Of a DNA stretch of 64,000 bases, positions 36,255 through 44,592 are shown piece after piece. The number at the start of each line of letters is the position of its first letter. Within the stretch, counting starts at the first letter, position 1. This DNA is from Phenylobacterium sp. SCN 70-31. Lineage in GTDB: Bacteria; Pseudomonadota; Alphaproteobacteria; Caulobacterales; Caulobacteraceae. The translations under genes and the position numbers were made by a program. The stretch is from the NCBI RefSeq assembly GCF_001724605.1, contig NZ_MEEX01000015.1, positions 28,075 through 92,074 on the forward strand, given 5' to 3'. The notes under the pieces are model-generated. The model made no database searches and had not been told where the DNA came from. It saw only the letters and a program-made list of their open reading frames with translations.

Positions 36255-36677
36255 TCACGCCGCGCGGCGGGGCGCAATCACCACGGCCTCGCCATCGACC
36301 ACGGTCTTGCCGTCAACCTGGCAGACCGTCTCCAGTGTCACCCGGCCCTTGGCCGCGTCCAGGTCCGTCACGGTGGCGCGCGTCACCACCAGATCGCCGA
36401 TCTTCACCGGACGTCGGAAGCGCAGCGACTGCGACAGGTAGATCGCGCCCGGCCCCGGCAGCTTCATGCCCAGCACGGCCGAGATGTAGGCGCCCGACAG
36501 CATGCCGTGGGCGATCCGCTCGCCGAACGGCGTGGCCCTGGCGTAGTCCTCGTCCAGGTGGACGGGATTGCTGTCGCCCGAGACCTCGGCGAACGCCTCG
36601 ATGTCGGCGGCGCCCACCACGCGATGCATCTCTGCGCTCCGACCCACAGTCAGATCCTCGAAAAAGATTCCCTGCAC
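36255..36677 (-). CDS. MaoC-like (R)-specific enoyl-CoA hydratase
   Basis: A 140-residue single hot-dog protein. The hydratase dyad region is SGDSNPVHLDEDYARAT (Asp and His) and the following RIAHGMLSGAYISAVLG matches hydratase 2 enzymes such as PhaJ. Such enzymes supply (R)-3-hydroxyacyl-CoA for polyhydroxyalkanoate or degrade it. It lies upstream of ribF in the same direction. It is too short to be mesaconyl-CoA hydratase. Confidence 0.87.
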   Translation of the reverse strand: MQGIFFEDLTVGRSAEMHRVVGAADIEAFAEVSGDSNPVHLDEDYARATPFGERIAHGMLSGAYISAVLGMKLPGPGAIYLSQSLRFRRPVKIGDLVVTRATVTDLDAAKGRVTLETVCQVDGKTVVDGEAVVIAPRRAA

Positions 36678-36732
36678 GGACAGCTCCCCTCCGTCGTGTG
36701 CGTTTCAGCCCTCTTTGACGGGGGCCCCCGAG

Positions 36733-36754
36733 GGCGCACGCCCCCGCGTGCGCC
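36733..36754 (-). terminator. possible hairpin after the HAD phosphatase gene
   Basis: GGCGCACG and CGTGCGCC flank a 6-nt loop 50 bp past the stop codon of the HAD gene. There is no T-run; function is doubtful. Confidence 0.35.
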
Positions 36755-36802
36755 GTTGCGGCGGGCCGAACAGACGTTACGCGCCGACCCACGGCTTCGC
36801 GC

Positions 36803-37675
36803 CTACCAGACGAGGTCGGCGATGGTCCAGTTCGCGTTGAGGGCGTCTTGCCGCAGGAGGTCGGCGACCGCGCGTGCGTTCAGGGTTCCGTCCGGGCCGA
36901 CGGTCTCGCCCCCGTGGATGCCGTTGGCGACGAAAAGAACGTCCAGGCCGCGGGCGTTCGCGCCGCGGATGTCGGTGGGCAGGCCGTCGCCCACGCACAG
37001 GACGCGCGCCGGATCGACCGGGCGGCCCAGCTCGGCCGCCGCCGCCTCCAGCGCGAGCGCATAGATGGGGGCGTAGGGTTTGCCGGCCATCAGCACGCGG
37101 CCGCCGAGGCTTTCGTAGAGCTGGGCCAGGGCGCCGCCGCAGTAGATCAGCTTGGACCCGCGCTGGACCACGATGTCGGGATTGGCGCAGATCAGCTCCA
37201 GGCCGCGCTCCACGCATCCTGCGAAGCGGTCGCGGTAGTCGGCCGGCTCCTCGACCTCGTCGTCGTAGGGGCCAGTCACCGAGATGAAGGCCGCGTCTTC
37301 CGGGCCGGCGAAACCCAGGTCCAGGCCCTCGTAGAGCACGCGGTCCCGCTCGGGGCCGACGTCCCAGACCGGGCCGGGCGCCCGCTCGGACAGCAGGGCG
37401 CGGGTGGCGTCGCCCGAGGTGATGAGCTGCGTCCAGGCCGTACGGGGTACGGCGAGGCTGTCGAGCTGCTCCACGATCGGCGGATGCGGCCGGGGCGCGT
37501 TCGAGATCAGGATCACCGGCCCCACCTCGGCGCGGAACCTCGCGAGGGCCGCGCAGGCGTCGGGGAAGCTCTCGCGTCCGTTGTGGATCACGCCCCACAC
37601 GTCGCACAGCAGCACGTCGTAGAGACTCGCGACGGACGAAAGCCCGGCGATCGGTGTCGGCGAAGAGGCGGTCAT
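36803..37675 (-). CDS. HAD-superfamily phosphatase, subfamily IIA (TIGR01459-like)
   Basis: A 290-residue cytoplasmic phosphatase. HAD motif I is DVLLCDVWGVIHNG with the catalytic DxW in place of DxD, as in subfamily IIA. Motif II is VILISNAPRP, and motif IV lies in VLCVGDGLPTDIRGANARG. Start ATG 37675 (MTASSPTPIAG) is preferred. It is downstream of tipF in the same direction. The physiological substrate is unknown; NagD and PLP phosphatase relatives act on phosphorylated metabolites. Confidence 0.87.
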   Translation of the reverse strand: MTASSPTPIAGLSSVASLYDVLLCDVWGVIHNGRESFPDACAALARFRAEVGPVILISNAPRPHPPIVEQLDSLAVPRTAWTQLITSGDATRALLSERAPGPVWDVGPERDRVLYEGLDLGFAGPEDAAFISVTGPYDDEVEEPADYRDRFAGCVERGLELICANPDIVVQRGSKLIYCGGALAQLYESLGGRVLMAGKPYAPIYALALEAAAAELGRPVDPARVLCVGDGLPTDIRGANARGLDVLFVANGIHGGETVGPDGTLNARAVADLLRQDALNANWTIADLVW

Positions 37676-37735
37676 GGCGCGGCGGGTACAGAGCCGCGCC
37701 GCCAGCGTCAACGATGGTGCGACGCGGGCGAGCCG

Positions 37736-38998
37736 TCAGGCGGCGCGGGCCTGCTGGCGGGCGGGGGCCGGGGCGCCGGCCTCGGACAGCACGTCGCTCT
37801 TGATCGCGCGGGGTTCGCCGAACAGGTGCCCCTGGCCGAACTGTATGTCGAGGTCGAGGATGTCGACCACCTGCCGCTCGTTCTCCACCTTCTCGGCCAC
37901 GAGGTCCACGCCGTAGCGCCGGGCCAGCAGGGCGAAGTCCTCGGCAGCCAGGTCGGGCATCGAACGCAGGACCAGCCGGCCGTCGATGTCGGCCAGTTCG
38001 TCCAGCAGCGTCTGGGCCGAGATCTTCACGAACTTCACGTCGGCGCGCTGAAGCTCCTGGAGGTCGAGGTCGAGGGTCTGCACCTTGTCGAGGCTGAAGC
38101 GGAAGCCCAGGTCGGCCAGCTTGGCCATGTTGCGGGCCTGCACCGCGTTGCGGCTGTCGAAGGCGGCCTGGCCGACCTCGAACACCAGCGCCGGCGACAG
38201 GTCGCGGTTGGCGCGCAGCAGGTCGAGGAACTGCGGGAAGAAGGCTTCGTCGCCCAGGCTGGCCATCGAGATGTTGCAGAAGATGCCGACGCGGCGATCC
38301 TGCCGCGCGAGGCGGCGCACGATCTGCACGCAACGGAACAGCAGCAGATTGTCGATGGCCGTCACCAGCCGGCCGGGCTCGGCCACCGCCAGATACTCCG
38401 CCGGCATCAGCACCCGGCCGCTGGCGTCGCGCAGGCGCGAATAGCTCTCGTAGAAGACGGTCCGGCGCTGCGGCAGCGCCATGACGGGTTGCAGGTAGAG
38501 ATCGACGCGATTCTCGATCAGGGCCTCGCGGACGATCTCCATCAGGCCCTGGGGCTGATGGAGCTGGGACGCCGCCGCCGACTGGCCGTTGCGCAGGACG
38601 CCGTTGTGCAGGGGATAGGGCGCCTGCTGCTCGTCGAAGCGCCGGCCCATGTCCTGGACCAGTTCCTCCAGCATGTGGACCTCGTCGGTCAGCGCCTCGG
38701 CGCGGCCCATGTCGGCCTCGACCACGCGGGCCACGTCGGTCACCCGGCCGTCGATGGCCGTCACCTGATCCAGCAGGATGCGGTGGGCCTCGCGCACGGC
38801 CTCGACCTCGCCGCGGATCTCGCGCATCTCGAGGAAGCGCATGATCATGCCGTGGGACGCCAGGCACAGGCCCAGCGCCGCCATCATCGCCGACACCGCG
38901 ACGCCCCAGCCCAGGCCGTTCCGCCAAAGGGTGAGCGCCACGATCAGCGAGAGACAGAGATAGGTCGCACAGAGGAGCGCGAGGGTCAGCCGCCGCAT
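37736..38998 (-). CDS. tipF: TipF-like EAL-domain protein (degenerate c-di-GMP receptor)
   Basis: A 420-residue protein with two N-terminal membrane segments (residues about 3-23 and 31-53), a coiled coil (about 60-125) and a C-terminal EAL domain. Catalytic residues are altered: the EAL signature is ESY (184-186), the usual FELTE is FEVGQ (273-277), and DDFG is replaced by SLDKV (302-306). Caulobacter TipF has this layout; it binds c-di-GMP without degrading it and places the flagellum at the new pole. Two TTAACCA sequences, the CtrA half-site pattern, lie 60-90 bp upstream. The orthology call rests on architecture and recall. Confidence 0.82.
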   Translation of the reverse strand: MRRLTLALLCATYLCLSLIVALTLWRNGLGWGVAVSAMMAALGLCLASHGMIMRFLEMREIRGEVEAVREAHRILLDQVTAIDGRVTDVARVVEADMGRAEALTDEVHMLEELVQDMGRRFDEQQAPYPLHNGVLRNGQSAAASQLHQPQGLMEIVREALIENRVDLYLQPVMALPQRRTVFYESYSRLRDASGRVLMPAEYLAVAEPGRLVTAIDNLLLFRCVQIVRRLARQDRRVGIFCNISMASLGDEAFFPQFLDLLRANRDLSPALVFEVGQAAFDSRNAVQARNMAKLADLGFRFSLDKVQTLDLDLQELQRADVKFVKISAQTLLDELADIDGRLVLRSMPDLAAEDFALLARRYGVDLVAEKVENERQVVDILDLDIQFGQGHLFGEPRAIKSDVLSEAGAPAPARQQARAA

Positions 38999-39058
38999 GG
39001 GTCCTGCATCCGAATCACCCGCGAGTATCCGACGCGGACACCCGGAAGGTCGAATTCA

Positions 39059-39090
39059 TTAACCATGCCCCCGGTTCGGGTTTGGTTAAC
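39059..39090. promoter_or_regulatory. paired TTAACCA half-sites upstream of tipF
   Basis: TTAACCAT (39059-39066, plus strand) and GTTAACCA (39083-39090, minus strand) form an inverted pair in the 210-bp gap before tipF. TTAACCAT is the half-site reported for the cell-cycle regulator CtrA in Caulobacter. The usual full site is TTAA-N7-TTAA in direct orientation, so binding here is only possible, not shown. Confidence 0.45.
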
Positions 39091-39210
39091 GCCGAATCGG
39101 AAAGAGCCGCGCGAGCGTCGGACCCTACAGCCGGGGGTCGCCCCAGGCGGCCAAGCCGGTGGGTCGCCTCGCCGTAGATCTCCCGAATGACCTCGGCGGG
39201 GAACGCCGCG

Positions 39211-39630
39211 CTATGTCGCCGCCTGGTTCATCGACCAGGACACCCCGAACGGATCGGCGCACTGGCCGTAGGTGTCGCCCCAGAACATCTTCTGCGGCGG
39301 CGTCACCTCGGTGCAGCCCGCCGCGATCGCGCGCGTCCACCACGCATCGATGTCGTCGACCTGGAGGGTGAGGTTGAAGGCCTGGGGCCGTTCGAAGCCG
39401 TGCCCGTACTCCTCGAAGAAGTCCGACAGCATCACCGAGGCGCCGTTGACGTAGAGGTGGACATGCATGGTCCGCCCCTTCTCGTCCGGGGGATAGGCGG
39501 CGGCGATCTCGGCGCCGAAGGCCTTCACGTAGAACTCGGCCGCCTTCAGGGCCCCGTCCAGCGAGAGATAGGGGGTCACGCCGCCTTTCGTCTCGACCTT
39601 GGGCATCTCCGCCGCCAGCGCTTCCGACAT
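39211..39630 (-). CDS. VOC family (PhnB-like glyoxalase fold) protein
   Basis: A 139-residue protein of the vicinal oxygen chelate superfamily. It has TPYLSLDGALKAAEFYVKAFGAE, then MHVHLYVNGASVMLSD and the C-terminal WGDTYGQCADPFGVSWSMN, typical of PhnB/YjdN-like members. No metal ligand set is complete enough to name a reaction. It is on the same strand as, and 69 bp after, the ECF sigma gene. VOC and DGPF proteins are recurring partners of this sigma type, so one operon is likely. Confidence 0.87.
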   Translation of the reverse strand: MSEALAAEMPKVETKGGVTPYLSLDGALKAAEFYVKAFGAEIAAAYPPDEKGRTMHVHLYVNGASVMLSDFFEEYGHGFERPQAFNLTLQVDDIDAWWTRAIAAGCTEVTPPQKMFWGDTYGQCADPFGVSWSMNQAAT

Positions 39631-39699
39631 CGTTTCCTCATCCGTGGCTTGGGGGTGTTCCTGACCGGAGGACGCACGTGGGCGGTTCCTCCCGACAGC

Positions 39700-41007
39700 C
39701 TAGTCTGCGCCCGGCGCAGATTTTCCCGCCGCCGGCGGCGGTCGGTCCGGGGCGGCGCGATCCGGGGGCGCATGGTCGGCGGCCAGCCGGTCCAGGTGCT
39801 GGCGGATATGGGCGGCCTCCGCGGCGCTTCCCGCCAGGGCGATGGCCCGGTCGAAGGCGGCGCGCGCTTCGGTGGCGCGGCCCAGCTCCAGGTTCAGGGC
39901 GCCGGTCAGGCCGTGGAAATGGAAGTAGCCCGCGAGCCGCTCGCCCAGCGGCCGGATCATCTCCAGCGCGGCCTCCGGCCCCCGCACCTTCGAGACGGCC
40001 ACCGCGCGGTTCAACGTGACGATCGGCGACGGCGTCAGCCGTTCCAGGCCGGCGTAGAGGGCGTCGATCTGGGCCCAGTCGGTGTCGGCCGGCGTGGCCG
40101 CGCGGGCGTGGAGCGCGGCGATCGCGGCCTGGACCTGGTAGGCGCCCGGCCGCCGGTGGCGCATGGCCTTGTCGATCAGGGCCAGTCCCTCGGCGATCAT
40201 GCGGCGGTCCCACAGGCGGCGGTCCTGGTCTTCGAGCAGCACGATCTCGCCCTCGGCGTCGAAGCGGGCCGGCGTGCGGGCGTGCTGCACCAGCATCAGG
40301 GCCAGCAGGCCCATGACCTCGGGTTCGGCCGGATAGAGACGCAGCAGCAGGCGGGCCAGCCGGATCGCCTCTCCGCTGAGGCCCGTCCGCGCGGGATCGC
40401 CCGCCGCCGAATAACCCTCGTTGAAGACGAGATAGAGCATGGCCAGGACGGCGGCGACGCGCTCGGCGCGCTCGGCTGGCCCCGGGGTCTCGAAGGCGGC
40501 GTCCCCGGCGCCCACGATCCGCTTGGCGCGCGTGATGCGCTGTTCCATCGCCGCCTCGCCGACCAGGAAGGCGCGGGCGATCTGCCGGACCGAAAGCCCA
40601 GAGACGATCCGGAGCGCCAGCGCGATCTGCTGGGTCGCCGGCAGGTCGGGGTGGCAGCAGATGAACAGCAGGCGCAGGACATCGTCGCGGTAGTCGGCCT
40701 GGTCCACGCGGTCGGCGGCGCCGGCCTCCGCGTCGCCCAGGTCGGACAACATCTCTTCGGGGGGCAGCTCGGTCAGGCGCGCGCGCTTGCGCACGCCGTC
40801 CAGCGCCGCGTTGCGGCCGACCATGATCAGCCAGGCGGCGGGGTCGCGGGGCGGCCCGTTCTGGGGCCAGGCCTTCAGCGCCCGCAGGCAGGCGTCCTGG
40901 AAGGCTTCCTCGGCGGTGTCCAGGTCCCGGAAGTAGCGCAGCAGGGCCCCGACCGCCTGGGGCCGCGCGGCGGTGATCGCCGCGTTGATCCAGGCGGGGT
41001 CCGTCAC
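39700..41007 (-). CDS. ECF42-type RNA polymerase sigma factor with C-terminal extension
   Basis: A 435-residue sigma factor, more than twice the usual ECF size. Region 2 is in YFRDLDTAEEAFQDACLRAL, region 4 in ALRIVSGLSVRQIARAFLVG. About 220 extra C-terminal residues (MLYLVFNEGYSAAG onward, DUF6596/TPR-like) define the ECF42 group. These have no anti-sigma factor and are coupled to DGPF (YCII-related) proteins. The DGPF gene ends 4 bp upstream here. The extension is thought to control activity in that family. Confidence 0.9.
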   Translation of the reverse strand: MTDPAWINAAITAARPQAVGALLRYFRDLDTAEEAFQDACLRALKAWPQNGPPRDPAAWLIMVGRNAALDGVRKRARLTELPPEEMLSDLGDAEAGAADRVDQADYRDDVLRLLFICCHPDLPATQQIALALRIVSGLSVRQIARAFLVGEAAMEQRITRAKRIVGAGDAAFETPGPAERAERVAAVLAMLYLVFNEGYSAAGDPARTGLSGEAIRLARLLLRLYPAEPEVMGLLALMLVQHARTPARFDAEGEIVLLEDQDRRLWDRRMIAEGLALIDKAMRHRRPGAYQVQAAIAALHARAATPADTDWAQIDALYAGLERLTPSPIVTLNRAVAVSKVRGPEAALEMIRPLGERLAGYFHFHGLTGALNLELGRATEARAAFDRAIALAGSAAEAAHIRQHLDRLAADHAPPDRAAPDRPPPAAGKSAPGAD

Positions 41008-41011
41008 CGTC

Positions 41012-41395
41012 CTACGCGCCGGCCGCGGCTGCGAGCGCCGCCCCGCCGTTGTAGAGGGCCAGGGGGCGAATCTCGTACGCGCCGCCGGGGTTGGCCTCGC
41101 CCAGGTCCTTGGCGACCGCCAGGGCCTCGTCCAGGTCGGCGACGTCCAGGATGTAGAAGCCCAGGAGCTGTTCCTTCGTCTCGGCGAAGGGGCCGTCGAT
41201 CACCAGCGGCGGGTCGCTCTTGCGCAGGGTCGTGGCCGCGGTGGTCGGCAGGAGTCTGAGGGACGGCCCCAGTTTGCCCTGGCGCTCGAGGCGTTCCCGA
41301 ACCTCGCCCAGCCGCCCCATGACCGCGGCTTCCTGCTCGGCCGTCCAGGACCAGACTGCCGCCTCGTCATTGTAGCAGAGCAGCGCGTAGAGCAT
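41012..41395 (-). CDS. DGPF/YCII-related protein
   Basis: A 127-residue protein with the name-giving DGPFAETKEQLLGFYILD motif. It opens MLYALLCYNDE. ATG 41395 is chosen because family proteins start there; the longer reading adds no homology. It directly precedes the ECF42 sigma gene (4-bp gap), an arrangement diagnostic of that sigma group. The biochemical role is unknown; YCII folds are ferredoxin-like and often oligomeric. Confidence 0.9.
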   Translation of the reverse strand: MLYALLCYNDEAAVWSWTAEQEAAVMGRLGEVRERLERQGKLGPSLRLLPTTAATTLRKSDPPLVIDGPFAETKEQLLGFYILDVADLDEALAVAKDLGEANPGGAYEIRPLALYNGGAALAAAAGA

Positions 41396-41494
41396 CGCCG
41401 GCCTCCTCGTTCGATCCCAGGAACGAACGAGCATGGCAGACGCCGACAGGCGGGTGCAAAAAGTCTTCCCGGCCCGCGGCGCGGGACGACGGCG

Positions 41495-42373
41495 TCACCG
41501 CGTGGGAACGGGCTTTTCGCCGCGGTAGTCGTAGAAGCCGCGGCCGCTCTTGCGGCCCAGCCAGCCGGCCTCGACGTACTTCACCAGCAGGGGGCAGGGC
41601 CGGTACTTGCTGTCGGCCAGGCCGTCGTACAGCACGTTCATGATCGACAGCACGGTGTCGAGGCCGATGAAGTCGCCCAGTTCGAGCGGGCCCATCGGAT
41701 GGTTGGCGCCCAGGCGCAGCGCGGTGTCGATGGCGTCGACCGTGCCCACGCCCTCGTACAGCGTGTAGATCGCCTCGTTGATCATCGGCACCAGCACGCG
41801 GTTCACGATGAAGGCCGGGAAGTCCTCGGCGTTCGAGGTGGTCTTGCCCAGCGACTGGGCGAAGGCGACCGCGAGGTCGTAGGTGTCGGCGTCGGTGGCG
41901 ATGCCGCGGATGATCTCGACCAGCTTCATGACCGGCGCCGGGTTCATGAAGTGCAGGCCGATGAACTTGCCGGGCCGGTCGGTCGACGAGGCCAGCCGGG
42001 TGATCGAGATCGACGACGTGTTCGACGCCAGCAGCGTCTCGGGCTTCAGGTGCGGCCCCAGCGCCTTGAAGATGGTCTTCTTCGTCTCTTCGTTTTCGGT
42101 CGCGGCCTCGATGGCGAGGTCGGTTCCACCGATGGACTGGAGCTCGGGCGCGGCCTTGATCCGCTTCACGGCGGCTTCCATCGCGTCCTGCGCGATCACG
42201 CCCCGCGAAACCTGGCGCACCATGTTCTTCTCGATCTGGGCGATGCCCTGGTCGATCCGGTCCGGGCTCACGTCGTGGAGCAGTACGTCGTAGCCCCCCA
42301 GGGCGCACACGTGAGCGATGCCGGAACCCATTTGGCCGGCGCCGATGACGCCGACCGTTCTGATGTCAACCAC
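41495..42373 (-). CDS. 3-hydroxybutyryl-CoA dehydrogenase
   Basis: A 292-residue NAD-dependent dehydrogenase. The Rossmann motif is GVIGAGQMGSGIAHVCAL, followed by conserved SNTSSISITRLAS and LHFMNPAPVMKLVEIIRG (with catalytic His and Asn). The start is GTG 42373 (VVDIRTVGVIG), with GAGGATTGAGG before it, which gives normal length. Together with etfAB it belongs to a widely conserved alphaproteobacterial group (hbd, etfA, etfB, adenosyltransferase, HIG1-like), here interrupted by a tetR/thioesterase pair. It works in butyrate and PHB metabolism or in the ethylmalonyl-CoA route. Confidence 0.94.
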   Translation of the reverse strand: MVDIRTVGVIGAGQMGSGIAHVCALGGYDVLLHDVSPDRIDQGIAQIEKNMVRQVSRGVIAQDAMEAAVKRIKAAPELQSIGGTDLAIEAATENEETKKTIFKALGPHLKPETLLASNTSSISITRLASSTDRPGKFIGLHFMNPAPVMKLVEIIRGIATDADTYDLAVAFAQSLGKTTSNAEDFPAFIVNRVLVPMINEAIYTLYEGVGTVDAIDTALRLGANHPMGPLELGDFIGLDTVLSIMNVLYDGLADSKYRPCPLLVKYVEAGWLGRKSGRGFYDYRGEKPVPTR

Positions 42374-42514
42374 AGGCCTCAATCCTCGATGCGTGAACCG
42401 CACATTTGTGTGGCGGCTTTCTAACACGCGTATGGCGCGCTGCGGCAAGGAGTTTGCTGCGGCGCAAAAGGTCGGGGGCGGCGCAATTCGGGCCGATCCC
42501 GTCGGTCGAGGGCC

Positions 42515-43072
42515 TCAATCGGCCGTGAAACGCTCGACCAGCCGGACCAGGACGTCCTCCAGCCGGGGATCGGTCAGGTGCGGCGACTGTTCCAGCACCG
42601 CGGCGCGGATCACCCCGGTCACCGCCCGGTCCAGGACGAAGGCGTCGAACGGGTCCATCCTCGGCAGCAGGCGCGTGGCGGCGCGGGTCTCGCGTGCGAG
42701 CCCTTCGACGCCTTCCTCGGCCATGATCGCCTTCAGGGCGGCCCGGCGGGTGGCGGGGCGGCCGGCGAGCGCGTGGATCTGGTTGCGGATGGCGAGGCGG
42801 ACGGGCGAGTCTCCGCCCGCCCGGACGTGGGCCGCCAGCGCCGCGCGGTTGCGTGCGTTCTCCTCGCGCGCCATCGCGGCCAGGATCGCCTGCTTGGAGC
42901 CGAAGTACTGGTAGAGCGTGCCGACGCTGACGCCCGCGCGCTCGGCGACGCGGTTGGTGTTGAAGCCCGCCTCGCCCTCGGTCTCCAGAATCTGAGTCGT
43001 GGCCTCGAAGATCGCGGCGCGGGTGGCGAGCGCGCGCGCCTGACGCGGCTGTCTCCGCTGGGCGTTCGGCAT
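42515..43072 (-). CDS. TetR-family regulator, divergent from a thioesterase
   Basis: A 185-residue TetR protein. The HTH reads FNTNRVAERAGVSVGTLYQYFGSKQAILAAMA. The ligand domain is short and contains RRAALKAIMAEEGVEG. It is divergent from a PaaI-like thioesterase. A perfect 12-bp-arm inverted repeat at 43103-43129 in the 66-bp gap is almost certainly its operator, so it should repress itself and the thioesterase. An acyl-CoA or fatty acid effector would fit the context but is inference. Confidence 0.9.
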   Translation of the reverse strand: MPNAQRRQPRQARALATRAAIFEATTQILETEGEAGFNTNRVAERAGVSVGTLYQYFGSKQAILAAMAREENARNRAALAAHVRAGGDSPVRLAIRNQIHALAGRPATRRAALKAIMAEEGVEGLARETRAATRLLPRMDPFDAFVLDRAVTGVIRAAVLEQSPHLTDPRLEDVLVRLVERFTAD

Positions 43073-43102
43073 CGGCGCGGCTCTCCCCGGAAATGCGAGT
43101 AC

Positions 43103-43129
43103 CAGAATCCGAGCTTAGCTCGGATTCTG
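43103..43129. promoter_or_regulatory. perfect 12-bp-arm inverted repeat, TetR operator
   Basis: CAGAATCCGAGC and GCTCGGATTCTG are exact complements separated by TTA. The element fills the middle of the tetR/thioesterase divergent promoter and ends 9 bp before the thioesterase ATG. Such long perfect symmetry by chance is very unlikely. Confidence 0.85.
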
Positions 43130-43138
43130 CGGGTCCAC

Positions 43139-43588
43139 ATGGAGGAACGCGAGTTGACCTGGGCCACCGAACGACTGGACGCGATCATGACGCCAGGCTT
43201 CGTCCCCCCGCGCATCGTGCAGCGGCTCGGGCTGGGCCTGCTGGACGACTGGGGTCCCGGCTGGGTGCGCAAGGAATGGCGGCCCGACGCCGAGGACCTC
43301 AAGATGGCCGACGACTCGGTGTTCGGCGGTTATATCGCCGCCCTGGCCGACCAGGTTCTGGCCTTCGCGGCCATGACGGTGGTTCCGGACGACTGCTGGT
43401 GCCGCACCACCGACCTTCAGGTTCGTTTCGTGAAGGTCGCGCGCAACCACCCGCTCCGCATCGAGGGGCGCGTGCTGGCGGCCACCCGTCGCCTCATCAC
43501 GGTGGAGGCCGATTTCCATCGTCCCGACGGCGTGCTCGTGGCCAAGGCGTCGGCCCAGCAGATCCTGCTGCCCAAGGGCGAGACCTGA
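43139..43588 (+). CDS. PaaI-family hot-dog thioesterase
   Basis: A 149-residue hot-dog protein. FGGYIAALADQVLAFAAMTVV aligns with the helix bearing the catalytic acid of PaaI-type thioesterases (usually HGG or similar). LQVRFVKVARNHPLRIEGRVLAATRRLITVEADFH (in parts) is the typical strand set. ATG 43139 is right after the operator. A longer in-frame reading crosses the operator and tetR and is discarded. It probably hydrolyses a short or aromatic acyl-CoA. Confidence 0.82.
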   Translation: MEERELTWATERLDAIMTPGFVPPRIVQRLGLGLLDDWGPGWVRKEWRPDAEDLKMADDSVFGGYIAALADQVLAFAAMTVVPDDCWCRTTDLQVRFVKVARNHPLRIEGRVLAATRRLITVEADFHRPDGVLVAKASAQQILLPKGET

Positions 43589-43595
43589 TACGGAA

Positions 43596-43622
43596 AGGGG
43601 CGGGCCTCGGCGGCCCGCCCCT
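43596..43622. terminator. hairpin between thioesterase and etfA
   Basis: AGGGGCGGGCC and GGCCCGCCCCT pair perfectly (11 bp) around TCGGC in the 59-bp convergent gap. This is a likely bidirectional terminator. Confidence 0.65.
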
Positions 43623-43647
43623 CGAAGTTCCGCGATGGCGTCGGGGT

Positions 43648-44592
43648 CTACTTCCCGGCGGCCGTCAGCGCGCTCATCAGTTCCGGCACGGCGCCCTTGT
43701 AGTCGGCGACGAGACCGAAGTCGGCGACCTGGAAGATCGGCGCGTCGGCGTCCTTGTTGATCGCGACGATCACCTTGGAGTCCTTCATGCCGGCCAGGTG
43801 CTGGATGGCGCCCGAGATGCCGATGGCGACATAGAGCTCGGGAGCCACGACCTTGCCCGTCTGGCCGACCTGATAGTCGTTCGGCGCGTAGCCGGCGTCG
43901 ACCGCCGCGCGCGAGGCGCCCACGGCCGCGCCCAGCTTGTCGGCGAGCGGTTCGATGACCTTCTGGAACTCTTCGGCCGAACCCAGGGCGCGACCGCCCG
44001 AGACCACGATCTTGGCGGCGCCCAGGTCCGGGCGGGCCGACTTGACGATTTTCTGGTCCACGAAGTGGGTCTTCGCCGGCGCGGCCGGGGCCGCCACCGA
44101 CTCGATCGCCGCCGAGCCGCCTTCCGCCGCGGCCTTGAAGGCCGTGGGGCGCACCGTCAGCACCTTCTTGGAATCGGTGGACTGCACCGTCTCCATGGCG
44201 TTGCCGGCGTAGATCGGGTGGACGAAGGTGTCCGCCGAGACCACTTCGGTCACGTCCGAGATCTGGGCCACGTCCAGCTTCGCCGCGATGCGGGGGCTGA
44301 AGTTCTTACCCTGCGAGGTCGCCGGGGTGAGGATGGCGTCGTAGCCGCCGGCCAGGCCGACGACCAGGTCCGCCACCGCTTCGGCCAGGCCCTGGCCCAG
44401 CTCGGCGCTCTCGGCGGTCAGCACCTTGCGCGCGCCCGCGATCTTGGCCGCTTCGGCCGCGATGGCGGCGGTGTTCGCGCCGGCGACCAGGATGTCGACG
44501 TCGCCGCCGATGGCCTGGGCCGCGGACACCACCTTGTGGGTGTTGTCCTTCAGGGTCGCGTTGTCGTGGTCCGCGATGACGAGAACGGCCAT
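43648..44592 (-). CDS. etfA: electron transfer flavoprotein, alpha subunit
   Basis: A 314-residue FAD-binding subunit. The C-terminal FAD domain includes [41 protein letters not shown] and [20 protein letters not shown], all family hallmarks. ETF accepts electrons from acyl-CoA dehydrogenases such as those at 15763 and 16969 and passes them to ETF-ubiquinone oxidoreductase. The start codon overlaps the etfB stop by one base. Confidence 0.98.
   Translation of the reverse strand: MAVLVIADHDNATLKDNTHKVVSAAQAIGGDVDILVAGANTAAIAAEAAKIAGARKVLTAESAELGQGLAEAVADLVVGLAGGYDAILTPATSQGKNFSPRIAAKLDVAQISDVTEVVSADTFVHPIYAGNAMETVQSTDSKKVLTVRPTAFKAAAEGGSAAIESVAAPAAPAKTHFVDQKIVKSARPDLGAAKIVVSGGRALGSAEEFQKVIEPLADKLGAAVGASRAAVDAGYAPNDYQVGQTGKVVAPELYVAIGISGAIQHLAGMKDSKVIVAINKDADAPIFQVADFGLVADYKGAVPELMSALTAAGK

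Noticed and set aside
36255..36677. Mesaconyl-CoA hydratase of the ethylmalonyl-CoA pathway
   Set aside because: The product is 140 residues with one hot-dog domain, whereas that enzyme is about 340 residues.
36848..39190. 780-codon plus-strand frame across the HAD and tipF genes
   Set aside because: Antisense to two recognised genes, with no domain, start site or ribosome site of its own.
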